Part shown: positions 50,637 through 58,750 of the stretch, piece by piece
How the letters are laid out: each line of letters starts with the position of its first letter
Numbering within the stretch: the first letter of the stretch is position 1
Source: Streptococcus mitis
GTDB lineage: Bacteria; Bacillota; Bacilli; Lactobacillales; Streptococcaceae
Assembly (NCBI RefSeq): GCF_009496155.1
Contig: NZ_WIJP01000009.1
Coordinates: 1 to 64,000 of the forward strand
Reading direction: 5' to 3'
Length of the DNA: 64,000 bases
Position numbers and translations under genes: made by a program
Notes under the pieces: model-generated
Told to the model about the DNA's origin: nothing
The model's input: the letters and a program-made list of their open reading frames with translations, nothing else
Database searches by the model: none

Positions 50637-51468
50637 TTATCATATACTTCTTTCGGGCATTTTCATGGGCAATAGCTTTGCACTCCAGCATACGTTCCTG
50701 CTTTAAATTCTCCATAGACTTAAATAAATACGCTAAAGGAGAAGTCGCATCCTCAGGAATCCGTTCAATCATGTTAATAACTTCATCACTAGTTACATAC
50801 CCACTAGCCAAATACTCGCCTATCTTCATCTTCTGAGCATGTGTTAAAGTGTAATTGTTAGGATACAAAAATCTATCATTGTACTTATAAGAAATGGATT
50901 CTAACAAAGAATAATATTTGGGTGGAATATAAGTTTCAGGCTTTCTAGAACTATTATCCAGTATATTCTCAATCTCTTTCTTATTCTTATTCTTGTTCTT
51001 AATCTCTTGCGTTACATTATCATTTTCATCCGTTACTGTAACGTTACAGTCTAAAACGAGTTGTGGCTCGCCTGTAATTAGTGCTTTTTGTTTTTGTCTA
51101 TGACGAGCAACACGTTCCCTAGTTTGTTTCCTAATCTTTTCTAGTCCATCTATATTCTGATGTTTCTCCCATTTTGGAATGGTAATAGCGCCATCTATGA
51201 TTTCTATCATGCCAAATTCTTCAAACATACTGAGAGCTAATTTTACAGATGTAGCCTTTCGTCTAAACACTGTTGAAAGCATCTCTTCTGTGTAATAAAC
51301 CTTGTTCCCTAGACTTAATATGCCACTATTATTTTGCTTTCCTGCAAGCACCAGAATTTTAAACCATATTACAATAAGAGTATCTCCTTCTGGCATTGAT
51401 TCTATTAGCTGAATTTTTTCATCATCAAATATATCTGTTGTTATCTTGATCCACTGAACACCATTCAT
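50629..51468 (-). CDS. Phage replisome organiser-like replication protein
   Basis: 279 residues. The N-terminal half (WIKITTDIFDDEKIQLIESM, LGNKVYYTEEMLSTVF, FGMIEIIDGAITIPKW) matches the phage replisome organiser N-terminal domain, a winged helix that binds origin repeats. An Asn/Lys-rich linker and a C-terminal helical DnaD-like domain follow. In phages and satellites the protein loads the host helicase. It suggests that the excised element can replicate. Confidence 0.8.
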   Translation of the reverse strand: MNGVQWIKITTDIFDDEKIQLIESMPEGDTLIVIWFKILVLAGKQNNSGILSLGNKVYYTEEMLSTVFRRKATSVKLALSMFEEFGMIEIIDGAITIPKWEKHQNIDGLEKIRKQTRERVARHRQKQKALITGEPQLVLDCNVTVTDENDNVTQEIKNKNKNKKEIENILDNSSRKPETYIPPKYYSLLESISYKYNDRFLYPNNYTLTHAQKMKIGEYLASGYVTSDEVINMIERIPEDATSPLAYLFKSMENLKQERMLECKAIAHENARKKYMINE

Positions 51469-51476
51469 ACGAGTAC

Positions 51477-51758
51477 CTATCTTTCATATTGCTTCAACCA
51501 TCGTGTTACTGCTCTTTTATCGTATAAAGTCACTCCATCAATCACCATGGTTGGCATTCCTTCTTTCGTCCATTTTTGGATTGTTGTCGTAGATACATCT
51601 AACCACCTAGACAAACCTGACATACGAACCATAGGTTTATAAAGTTCTTTATCTTCAAATACTCTTGCTACAGCATTTGAAATCATCTCATCATAGTGAG
51701 CACGTAATTGCTTCTCTAATTCTTTAGGAAGCTGGACAACTAAAGTAGTTTCCGACAT
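51477..51758 (-). CDS. Excisionase-like DNA-binding protein
   Basis: 93 residues, starting at 51758 after GAGGTG (a 5-residue extension is possible). The second half, LSRWLDVSTTTIQKWTKEGMPT followed by YDKRAVTRWLKQYE, is a MerR/Xis-type winged helix. Its place as first gene of the leftward operon, opposite the repressor, suggests a role in excision or replication control. ATAAGCTCCGAAACCA lies just upstream. Confidence 0.72.
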   Translation of the reverse strand: MSETTLVVQLPKELEKQLRAHYDEMISNAVARVFEDKELYKPMVRMSGLSRWLDVSTTTIQKWTKEGMPTMVIDGVTLYDKRAVTRWLKQYER

Positions 51759-51784
51759 AAATTCACACCTCATTTCTAAATTAA

Positions 51785-51800
51785 ATAAGCTCCGAAACCA
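51785..51800 (+). promoter_or_regulatory. Middle copy of the TAAGCTCCGAAA repeat
   Basis: ATAAGCTCCGAAACCA sits in the divergent control region between the excisionase-like gene and the repressor gene. It matches two 18-base copies elsewhere in the element. Confidence 0.6.
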
Positions 51801-51905
51801 TTTAATTTGTTATTCATTTTGAATTATATATCCTTTTTGAATTTTTGTCAAGCTTTTTTATTCAAAAAGAATAAAATGTGTTATAATGATAAAAAGGAGG
51901 TTCTT

Positions 51906-52424
51906 ATGACGAATCATATTACTAAACTGATAGAAAATAGCGGAAAAAAATTGACAGAAATTAGCGAAGCTACAAATATAGCCTATCCTACACTTTCTGG
52001 ATACAATCAAGGAATCCGCAAACCTAAAAAAGATAATGCTGAAAAATTGGCAAAATACTTTAATGTTTCCGTCGCTTACATTATGGGACTTGATAGCAAC
52101 CCACACGCTCCATCAAATCTTAAAATTGTTACAGATAGTTTCAAAACATCTAAAATTGGTTCTGTGACACCTTTTAAAAGCGATATGGAGAAGTTAAAGA
52201 AGAGTATCGAATTTGGCGAAAGGGCATTAACACTACCACTTGATGATAGTTTTTCAGATGAATTTCGTCATATATTCTCAGAATACCTAGCAGAGAAAAA
52301 CAAACGTTTTATGTCTGAGTTTATAGACTATATGAATCACCAAAATAAAGATTCTAAAGTTTGGCAGAGCTGGATTAAAACAGACGAATACGCTATCCGC
52401 CAAGAAGATAGAAAAAATAGATAG
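51906..52424 (+). CDS. XRE-family element repressor
   Basis: 172 residues starting at 51906 after AAAGGAGGTTCTT; the 33-codon extension upstream is rejected. The N-terminal helix-turn-helix (KKLTEISEATNIAYPTLSGY and NQGIRKPKKDNAEKLAKYF) is CI-like. The C-terminal half is helical with no protease or lexA-like cleavage motif. It probably keeps the element quiet and is transcribed towards the integrase. Confidence 0.82.
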   Translation: MTNHITKLIENSGKKLTEISEATNIAYPTLSGYNQGIRKPKKDNAEKLAKYFNVSVAYIMGLDSNPHAPSNLKIVTDSFKTSKIGSVTPFKSDMEKLKKSIEFGERALTLPLDDSFSDEFRHIFSEYLAEKNKRFMSEFIDYMNHQNKDSKVWQSWIKTDEYAIRQEDRKNR

Positions 52425-52441
52425 ACACTCATTTCTCGATT

Positions 52442-52459
52442 ACATAAGCTCCGAAAACT
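52442..52459 (+). promoter_or_regulatory. Integrase-proximal copy of the TAAGCTCCGAAA repeat
   Basis: ACATAAGCTCCGAAAACT lies 16 bases before the integrase start codon, exactly matching the inverse-strand copy at 47286-47303. Confidence 0.65.
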
Positions 52460-52475
52460 TAGATACGGAGAAAAA

Positions 52476-53630
52476 ATGTCTATACACAAATACAAAACAA
52501 AAAAAGGAATCCTTTACTATGTCAGCTTTTACATTGGCTTAGATGCTTATGGAAAGAAAAAAAGGCACTTAAAGAGAGGGTTCAAAACCAAAAAAGAGGC
52601 AAAATTGTACGAAGCTCGTTTAGAAGCTGGTGTCGTTGCCCCCACAGTAAGTACCGACAAACCTAACCCCCAAGTCACTTATAAAGAACTTTATCAAGAA
52701 TGGTTTAAGGCCTATGTTGGTACCGTTGAAGAAACAACTTCTTCCCAAACTAAGAATATCTATCGAATACATATTCTACCAATATTTGGCGATAAATTTA
52801 TTGACCAAATCAGTCCTTTAGACTGTCAAAACTTTATTACACAAAAATCTCAGACTTTCAAAAATATCAAACAGATAAAATCCTATACCTCAAAAATTTT
52901 TGATTTTGCAATCAACATGAACTACATTGATCGAAATCCAATGAAGAATGTTATCATGCCTAAAATCAAAAAAACTAGATCAGATAATTTTTGGTCTCTG
53001 GAGGAATTACATCATTTCCTTGATATAGTGAAAGAAACTGAGCCATTTAAACATTTTGCTTTATTTAGACTGCTTGCATTTAGTGGACTACGAAAAGGGG
53101 AGTTATACGCTTTAAAATGGGCTGATATTAACTTTGACAGCAATCTATTGAACATAGATAAAAGTCTAGGAAGAATTGACGGTAAAGCGATTGAAAAGAG
53201 CACAAAGAATGAATCTTCAGTTCGTACAATCTATCTTGATGATGAGACAATCGATATTATTAAGCAATGGAGAAATTTCTATCTGAAAGAACAATCTCAG
53301 CTTCCTCTTACAAAGCTGAATATTAGTGATGAATATATGTTCTCTTACATATCAAGTAATGACAAAATTGAACCTTTGCATGCTGATTACATTAATAACG
53401 TACTGAATCGAATTATTAAAAAGCATAAATTAAAACCAATTAGCCCACATGGGTTTAGACATACACATGCAACACTTATGTCTGAAATTGGAATCGATCC
53501 TTCTAATACATCAAAACGTCTCGGTCATGCAAGCAGTCAGGTGACATTAGATGTCTATACTCACACCACAAAAACTGGTGAGAAAAACTCTATTGACAAA
53601 TTTGCAGACTATCTCAATAAAGCAAAATAA
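52476..53630 (+). CDS. int: Tyrosine recombinase (integrase) of the rpsI element
   Basis: 384 residues. An N-terminal arm-binding domain (about 1-45, YKTKKGILYYVSFYIG) and a SAM-like core-binding domain (about 65-160) precede the catalytic domain. The catalytic set is present: Arg in FSGLRKGELYAL, His-x-x-Arg in HGFRHTHATL, His in LGHASSQVT and Tyr in LDVYTH. CGGAG precedes the ATG. It is adjacent to arm-type repeats and the right att site, so it should mediate insertion into rpsI. Confidence 0.92.
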   Translation: MSIHKYKTKKGILYYVSFYIGLDAYGKKKRHLKRGFKTKKEAKLYEARLEAGVVAPTVSTDKPNPQVTYKELYQEWFKAYVGTVEETTSSQTKNIYRIHILPIFGDKFIDQISPLDCQNFITQKSQTFKNIKQIKSYTSKIFDFAINMNYIDRNPMKNVIMPKIKKTRSDNFWSLEELHHFLDIVKETEPFKHFALFRLLAFSGLRKGELYALKWADINFDSNLLNIDKSLGRIDGKAIEKSTKNESSVRTIYLDDETIDIIKQWRNFYLKEQSQLPLTKLNISDEYMFSYISSNDKIEPLHADYINNVLNRIIKKHKLKPISPHGFRHTHATLMSEIGIDPSNTSKRLGHASSQVTLDVYTHTTKTGEKNSIDKFADYLNKAK

Positions 53631-53653
53631 ATCATGATTTTAAAAATTTAGAA

Positions 53654-53676
53654 GAGGTTATCAGAAGGTTATCACA
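53654..53676 (+). repeat. Right arm-type direct repeats
   Basis: Two GGTTATCA repeats (spaced as in 47259-47281) follow the integrase stop. The matched pair at each element end, in the same orientation, resembles integrase arm sites. Confidence 0.65.
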
Positions 53677-53701
53677 AAGCTATTTGAGCTCAAAAATCGA
53701 C

Positions 53702-53738
53702 AAAAAAGCACTTTGCAAAATTTTTGCAAAGTGCTTTG
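53702..53738 (-). terminator. rpsI terminator supplied by the element
   Basis: On the minus strand AAAGCACTTTGCAAAAA pairs with TTTTGCAAAGTGCTTT, then TTTT. It lies at and beyond the att boundary on the element side, so the element provides the terminator for the host rpsI transcript. Confidence 0.75.
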
Positions 53739-53812
53739 AAACGTTGATATAATCGTATTGATTAACGTTTTGAGAATTGTGATGCTTTACGAGCTTTCTT
53801 AAGACCTGGTTT
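53731..53812. repeat. Right attachment site within the rpsI 3' end
   Basis: 82-bp direct repeat of 47078-47159. It includes the last codons and stop of the functional rpsI, so integration leaves S9 intact. Confidence 0.92.
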
Positions 53813-54154
53813 CTTACGCTCAACTTTACGTGAGTCACGTGTAAGAAGTCCTGCGCGTTTCAATGAATCGCGGAAGTCTGGGTCTACTTGAAGAAGGGCA
53901 CGAGCGATACCGTGACGGATAGCTCCTGATTGACCAGCGTATCCACCACCTACAACGTTAACGAAAACGTCATATGAACCTGCAGTTGAAGTAACTGCGA
54001 ATGGTTGGTTGATTACAAGACGAAGGTCAGCATGTGGGATGTACTCTTCAACATCTTTTTTGTTAACAGTGATTTTACCAGTTCCTGGAACAAGGCGAAC
54101 GCGTGCAACAGCGTTTTTACGACGTCCAGTACCTGCATATTGTGCTTGTGACAT
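53762..54154 (-). CDS. rpsI: 30S ribosomal protein S9
   Basis: 130 residues ending KASQFSKR, the conserved basic tail reaching the P site. The [19 protein letters not shown] start and [18 protein letters not shown] segment are typical. It follows rplM by 18 bases. Its 3' end is the integration target of the element to the left, but the coding sequence remains complete. Confidence 0.97.
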   Translation of the reverse strand: MSQAQYAGTGRRKNAVARVRLVPGTGKITVNKKDVEEYIPHADLRLVINQPFAVTSTAGSYDVFVNVVGGGYAGQSGAIRHGIARALLQVDPDFRDSLKRAGLLTRDSRKVERKKPGLKKARKASQFSKR

Positions 54155-54172
54155 ACTTTATTGTTCCTTTCC

Positions 54173-54619
54173 TTAGATAAGTCCTGAAATGTCAAGAACT
54201 TCTGGTTGTTGTGCAGCGTGAGTGTGCTCAGCTCCAACAAATACTTTCAACTTCATACCTTGAGCGCGTCCAAGAGTATTGTGTGGAAGCATACCTTTAA
54301 CTGATTTCTCGATCAAACGTACTGCATTTTTAGAACGAAGTTCACCTGCAGAGATTTGTTTCAATCCTCCTGGGTGGTTTGAGTGAGTGTAGTAGATTTT
54401 ATCAGTTGCTTTTTTACCAGTTAATTTAACTTTTTCAGCATTGATAACAATCACAAAGTCACCTGTATCAGTGTGTGGTGTAAATGTTGGTTTGTTTTTT
54501 CCGCGAAGTACGCTAGCAACTACTGCAGAAAGACGTCCAAGTGGTACATCAGTTGCGTCAACTACGTACCATTTACGTTCAACTTGGCCTGGTTTAGCCA
54601 TAAATGTTGTTTTGTTCAT
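54173..54619 (-). CDS. rplM: 50S ribosomal protein L13
   Basis: 148 residues with the conserved [19 protein letters not shown] and [19 protein letters not shown] segments. It is the first gene of the rplM-rpsI operon and is preceded by an L13 leader RNA that probably mediates feedback by L13. Confidence 0.97.
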   Translation of the reverse strand: MNKTTFMAKPGQVERKWYVVDATDVPLGRLSAVVASVLRGKNKPTFTPHTDTGDFVIVINAEKVKLTGKKATDKIYYTHSNHPGGLKQISAGELRSKNAVRLIEKSVKGMLPHNTLGRAQGMKLKVFVGAEHTHAAQQPEVLDISGLI

Positions 54620-54624
54620 GATTT

Positions 54625-54735
54625 CTCCTATATATAGTTCGATTTTTGTTTACGGTGATGGGTGTTCCTTCCCATCGAAAAGTATTTGGAAGGTTCCGGG
54701 GCCTTTCAAATGGGGTAAACAATACCGCCTACTAT
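54625..54735 (-). ncRNA. L13 ribosomal leader (autoregulatory 5' UTR)
   Basis: The region upstream of rplM on the minus strand carries stem-loops such as the GTTTACCCCATTTGAAAGG segment and GATGGGAAGGAACACCCATC, in the position and style of the Firmicute L13 leader that binds L13. Confidence 0.7.
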
Positions 54736-54810
54736 AATACCAAATTTCACCCCTAAAAGTCAATAGATATGAAAAATATTTTTCTAAATTCCACTCTTTT
54801 TATCTCTAGA

Positions 54811-54830
54811 AAACCTCGCTTTCGCGAGGC
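54811..54830 (-). terminator. ABC exporter terminator
   Basis: CCTCGC pairs with GCGAGG around a 4-base loop, with TTTTC on the minus strand, just after the permease gene. Confidence 0.75.
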
Positions 54831-54834
54831 TCTT

Positions 54835-56034
54835 CTATTTATAAGATAAGGCACGTTTAAAGGTTTTCCAAGGACCTAAATCATCTGTTTGCAAAACGAG
54901 ACTAGCATACATACGCCCGATAAAGACTGTTGCAGTTACTGCAAAAGCAATCGTAATCGCAAGCGAAATCCAAGCTTCTAAGCCATTTGCATAACCATTT
55001 ATAGCTCTAAATGGCATGAAGAAGGTCGAAATAAAGGGAATATAAGAACCAATCTTCAAGATGAGATTGTCCCCAGCTGTACCTAGAGCTGTTACTCCAA
55101 AAAAACCACCCATAATCAAAATCATCAAAGGCGACAAGGCTTTTCCTGAGTCCTCAGGACGAGAAACCATAGAACCTAGAAAGGCAGCCAAGACTACGTA
55201 CATGAAAAGACTAACCAAAATAAAGAGCAAGGTATTCAGTGAGAATGCATCTCCCAAGTGATCTAAAACACCAGACTGAGCCAAGAATGGCAAATCTTTA
55301 AAGAGCAGAATAGCTGCCAGACCACCTACAACATAAATCCCAATATGCGTTAAAATCACGAGAAACAGAGCCATCATTCGCGCATAGAAATAGTGACTAG
55401 CCCTTATGCTAGAAAAGACGACTTCCATAATTTTGGTGCCTTTTTCACTGGCAACTTCCTGAGCTGTCACACCCGCATAGGTAATCAGAATCATATAAAG
55501 AAAGAATCCTAAAGCGCCCGCTGCCATTGTTTGAATAAACTTTTTATTTTCCTTGGCTTCATCAATCTTTTCTGTAAATTGAATTGTCTGCGCTAAGCGT
55601 TTTTCCTGCTCTTGAGACAAGGAAGCAGTTGAACGATTAAGCTGATTTTGCAGTCCATTGAGTGTACCTGTAACTGCAAATTTAATCCCATTTTCAAGCG
55701 ATGTTTCGCCATGATAAACTGCCTTTAGAACACTATCTTCTTGATCAATGATCAAATAGCCTTTTAATTTTTCATCTTTAATCGCTTCTTTGGCACTTGC
55801 TTCGTCTTTATAATCAAAGTTAACACCATTTACATTCTTCAGTCCTTCTACTACAGACGGCACTGTTGTCACTACTGCCACTTTATCATTTTTAGCCATT
55901 GAAGAGCCTTGGAGATAGGCAATTCCTACAGAGATTCCTAAAAAGAGGAACGGCGAAATCACCATAAAGAAGAAACTCCATGACTTGACATGTCGAAGAT
56001 AGGTTTCCTTGATTACAACCCACATATTTCTCAT
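54835..56034 (-). CDS. NatB-like ABC transporter permease
   Basis: 399-residue ABC-2 type membrane subunit. One helix at about 21-41 is followed by a large extracytoplasmic domain (about 45-165) and five or six helices in the C-terminal half (for example AGALGFFLYMILITYAGVT). The pattern matches the NatB family, which exports Na+ or antimicrobials. Its start overlaps the ATPase stop by 4 bases. The substrate is not evident. Confidence 0.85.
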   Translation of the reverse strand: MRNMWVVIKETYLRHVKSWSFFFMVISPFLFLGISVGIAYLQGSSMAKNDKVAVVTTVPSVVEGLKNVNGVNFDYKDEASAKEAIKDEKLKGYLIIDQEDSVLKAVYHGETSLENGIKFAVTGTLNGLQNQLNRSTASLSQEQEKRLAQTIQFTEKIDEAKENKKFIQTMAAGALGFFLYMILITYAGVTAQEVASEKGTKIMEVVFSSIRASHYFYARMMALFLVILTHIGIYVVGGLAAILLFKDLPFLAQSGVLDHLGDAFSLNTLLFILVSLFMYVVLAAFLGSMVSRPEDSGKALSPLMILIMGGFFGVTALGTAGDNLILKIGSYIPFISTFFMPFRAINGYANGLEAWISLAITIAFAVTATVFIGRMYASLVLQTDDLGPWKTFKRALSYK

Positions 56035-56924
56035 ACTTCCACCCCTGATTCTAGTTTAAAGATTTCATCAATTGTTGGCGCTTGCTGGTCAAAGGTTGCG
56101 ATGTATTGCCCCTGAGTCAAGATTGGGAAGAGTTCCCTTCCAGCGCTCTCATCCTCCAAGATTAATTTCCAGCTACCTTGTTTGGTCAAGCTCACCTGCT
56201 TGACATGAGGAAGATTTTCCAATTCTTCCTTGCTTCGTTCACTTGAAACAAAGAGACGCGTTTTCCCGTATTGATTGCGGACATCCTGAACTGGTCCATG
56301 CAAGACCACACGGCCATCTCGGATCATCAGAATATCATCACAAAGTTCCTCGACGTTGGTCATGACATGGTCAGAAAAGATAATGGTTGCCCCGCGCTCT
56401 TTTTCTTGAAAAATGACTTGCTTGAGCAATTCTGTATTGACTGGGTCCAATCCACTGAAAGGTTCATCCAGGATAATCAAGTCTGGTTCATGAATCAGAG
56501 TAATGATGAGCTGAATCTTCTGCTGATTTCCTTTTGACAGACTCTTAATTTTATCTGTCAGCTTCCCTTTCACTTCCAACCTCTTCATCCATTGAGGGAG
56601 TTTTTCCTTGACCTCCTTGGCATCCATACCTTTTAGAGTCGCCAAATAGCGAACTTGTTCAAGGACTGTCAATTTAGGCATGAGACTGCGTTCTTCAGGC
56701 AGATAGCCAATCCGAGCGTAGGTCTCTTGACGAATATCCTGACCATCCAGACTGATTTCTCCTTGGTATTCTAAAAACTTCAAAATACTGTGGAAAATCG
56801 TTGTTTTTCCGGCACCATTTTTTCCGACTAGTCCTAAAATACGACCTGGTCGTGCTTGAAAGTCAATACCAAACAAAACTTGCTTGGATCCAAAACTTTT
56901 CTCTAGACTTCTTACTTCTAGCAT
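56031..56924 (-). CDS. NatA-like ABC transporter ATPase
   Basis: 297-residue ATP-binding subunit: Walker A GLVGKNGAGKTTIFHS, Q-loop, signature LSKGNQQKIQLI, Walker B LIILDEPFSGLDP and the H-switch in FSDHVM. The C-terminal 80 residues form the accessory domain of NatA/Bcr-type transporters. It pairs with the adjoining permease. The operon lies between rplM and an Rgg regulator, so a link with the peptide locus is possible but unproven. Confidence 0.9.
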   Translation of the reverse strand: MLEVRSLEKSFGSKQVLFGIDFQARPGRILGLVGKNGAGKTTIFHSILKFLEYQGEISLDGQDIRQETYARIGYLPEERSLMPKLTVLEQVRYLATLKGMDAKEVKEKLPQWMKRLEVKGKLTDKIKSLSKGNQQKIQLIITLIHEPDLIILDEPFSGLDPVNTELLKQVIFQEKERGATIIFSDHVMTNVEELCDDILMIRDGRVVLHGPVQDVRNQYGKTRLFVSSERSKEELENLPHVKQVSLTKQGSWKLILEDESAGRELFPILTQGQYIATFDQQAPTIDEIFKLESGVEV

Positions 56925-57116
56925 CTTTCACCTCCGAAATGTCTTGCACTCATTATACTCCTTTTTGATAGCCTTTACAATGGTTTATGTCCATTTTTAT
57001 CGTTCTCATTTTAGTAAAAAAATCTTGGAGTACTTTTGGTTATGAGTACATTATACAGTGGTAAACCCAAATTTATCTTCTCTGTTCCTCAACTGTCCAT
57101 TTTTGATCCTGAATTG

Positions 57117-57998
57117 TTATTTGAGTAACTCCTTTTTCCTCATAAAGTTTTCTTCCTCTAAGACTTCTGGAAAAAAGCGAATAATTTCTTGACAACATTT
57201 TTTATAAGAAACCAGTTCATCTGTCATTTCAAGAAGGAGTAATCCTTTATCTACCAATCGGTAGTCTTTCTGAAGTATTCCCTTATAAACCCAGCAAAAA
57301 CCAAGATAATCACTTCTATGTGTTAATTGAGCCGTTTTTAAAGCAAGTTTAATAAGTTCCAATGATTTTTCTCTATAGTCATTATACAAGAAAGTTACTG
57401 CTAGATTAGAAAGAATGGTAAATCTAGCTTCCTTAATGTTAACGTATGATTCATACCGTTTTAAAGTCGCCAATATCTGGTCAGTCAAAGTTAAGACACT
57501 TTCCATAGAGACATAAGGTAAAATTCCTACCAATAAGGTTAAATCTCCTAGATACCACTCTTCGTAACTTTGTAATTCTTTCCAAATTTGCTCAGCCAAA
57601 AGTTGATTATTAACTTCTTTATCATCCTGTAAATATAACTGTAATAATTGCATCCTCCTAAAAATAGGTATATCGTCACATGTTTTCAAGTAACTTCTAC
57701 ACTGTATTACAAGATTTTCAATTTGCTCCCTAGTCATTAGTGTGGTTAGTTCTTGTAATTTCATCATAATATTCATCCGTTCATTAGGTTGATAATAATC
57801 ACAAATATATTGAAACTCTGCAAAAGTCATATCCATTTGTCTTAGGAGATATTCCATATTCTCAAATTTTGGCGTCGCCTTATTGCTCTCAAATGCAGCA
57901 ACCGACTGCCTACTAACCATTTGCCCTGCCACCTGAGTTTGAGATAAATGCTTATCTTCTCGTATTTTTTTAAAAATCTTATAGTAATCCCATCTCAT
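57117..57998 (-). CDS. Rgg/MutR-family transcriptional regulator
   Basis: 293-residue cytoplasmic pheromone receptor type. The N-terminal helix-turn-helix (HLSQTQVAGQMVSRQSVAAFES, about residues 17-40) is followed by a helical TPR-like domain typical of Rgg, RopB and ComR proteins. It is transcribed away from a 32-codon peptide gene 106 bases off, the classic Rgg-peptide arrangement. Family members bind imported peptides and activate the divergent or adjacent target promoter. The closest known subclass cannot be decided by eye. Confidence 0.88.
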   Translation of the reverse strand: MRWDYYKIFKKIREDKHLSQTQVAGQMVSRQSVAAFESNKATPKFENMEYLLRQMDMTFAEFQYICDYYQPNERMNIMMKLQELTTLMTREQIENLVIQCRSYLKTCDDIPIFRRMQLLQLYLQDDKEVNNQLLAEQIWKELQSYEEWYLGDLTLLVGILPYVSMESVLTLTDQILATLKRYESYVNIKEARFTILSNLAVTFLYNDYREKSLELIKLALKTAQLTHRSDYLGFCWVYKGILQKDYRLVDKGLLLLEMTDELVSYKKCCQEIIRFFPEVLEEENFMRKKELLK

Positions 57999-58032
57999 CT
58001 ACTTACCTCCAAAATTTCAGGCGCAAAAAAAC

Positions 58033-58104
58033 TTGTCATACACAAAAACGCTTACATTTTTTATTGTATACTATCTATAAATAAAAAACAAGGAGGAATA
58101 TCAT
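58033..58104 (+). promoter_or_regulatory. Rgg-controlled candidate promoter of the peptide gene
   Basis: TATACT (58067-58072) is a good -10, but no good -35 is 17 bases upstream, typical of activator-dependent promoters. TTGTCATACAC and CTTACA near 58033-58056 might contribute to an Rgg site. AAGGAGG precedes the peptide start. Confidence 0.55.
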
Positions 58105-58203
58105 ATGAGAATCGTACATTTCATCGTAAAAACTAGAATGGCAAGTATCTTACCTCTTCTGGTTTTCTTATTTAGTAAACCACTCTGGCCGTGGCTTCCA
58201 TAA
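58105..58203 (+). CDS. Candidate Rgg-associated signalling peptide precursor
   Basis: A 32-codon ORF with AAGGAGG at good spacing before its ATG. The product begins MRIVHFIVKTRMAS, has a hydrophobic core (ILPLLVFLF) and ends SKPLWPWLP. The length, charge pattern and Trp-Pro-Trp near the C-terminus resemble short hydrophobic pheromone precursors; a Trp-X-Trp motif is recalled for RtgS-type peptides. The mature peptide would be the C-terminal 7 to 9 residues, exported and reimported through Ami. It is divergent from the rgg gene and upstream of the secreted protein gene. Confidence 0.68.
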   Translation: MRIVHFIVKTRMASILPLLVFLFSKPLWPWLP

Positions 58204-58235
58204 ATTGAATACATAAATAAAAGAGTAAAAATAAA

Positions 58236-58745
58236 ATGAATAATACCAATAAGCTAGCAAAATCTCTCATTCTTTTCTCTGTTATAGGAGCTCTATCATT
58301 ACTCAATACACACGAAATTTATGCAGATGAAACAAATACTAATTCAGAAACCATAGGTCAAAGTCGAAGCTATGGAGGACTTACTTATCAAAAAACAAAT
58401 GTACGGTATCGAAAAGAATGGTCTAACTATACACCTGTTAGCTACACAGTGACTACAGGAAGAGCAGGTGCTAGTATATCCGTAAATCAAAGTAAAACTT
58501 TTGGCACAAGTATATCGGGAGATGTAAAAGGTATTAATATCGGAGCTCAGGCTTCTATATCTAGTGGTGTCGGTTACACATTAAATGTCCCTCCAAGAAG
58601 AAGCGCTTACGTTGGATTTAGGGTTTTATATGAAATCGAAAGTGGAACTAGAATTGCTAGATTTTACGACGGTGGAGAATTTAGCAGAAATTCATATACT
58701 GTAAAACGACCAATTAGAGGAGAATATAGATTAATCTATAGATAA
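58236..58745 (+). CDS. Secreted beta-rich protein downstream of the Rgg-peptide pair
   Basis: 169 residues. A signal peptide (about 1-30, ending NTHEIYADE) precedes a mature region rich in Ser, Thr, Gly and Tyr with alternating polar and apolar residues (SVNQSKTFGTSISGDVKG, then SSGVGYTLNVPPRRSAYVGF). That pattern can form amphipathic beta-hairpins, as in small beta-pore-forming proteins, but no family is recognised. The ribosome site is weak, so translation may depend on the upstream peptide. It could be a bacteriocin, toxin or adhesive peptide; function is unknown. Confidence 0.6.
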   Translation: MNNTNKLAKSLILFSVIGALSLLNTHEIYADETNTNSETIGQSRSYGGLTYQKTNVRYRKEWSNYTPVSYTVTTGRAGASISVNQSKTFGTSISGDVKGINIGAQASISSGVGYTLNVPPRRSAYVGFRVLYEIESGTRIARFYDGGEFSRNSYTVKRPIRGEYRLIYR

Positions 58746-58750
58746 AACAT

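Larger units (their letters stand above)
47078..53812. mobile_element. 6.7-kb integrative element inserted at the rpsI 3' end
   Basis: Bounded by 82-bp near-identical direct repeats of the rpsI 3' end (47078-47159 and 53731-53812). It carries cadmium resistance genes (cadD, cadX), a broken lipoprotein gene, two MobC-like genes, a phage replisome-organiser gene, an excisionase-like gene, a repressor and a full-length tyrosine integrase next to the right end. No relaxase, coupling protein or capsid gene is seen. The layout suggests a small mobilisable element or satellite needing a helper. Confidence 0.85.

Noticed and set aside
57948..58136. 62-codon ORF overlapping the rgg start and the peptide gene
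   Set aside because: It starts inside rgg on the opposite strand and lacks a ribosome site. The in-phase 32-codon ORF at 58105 has a perfect one.
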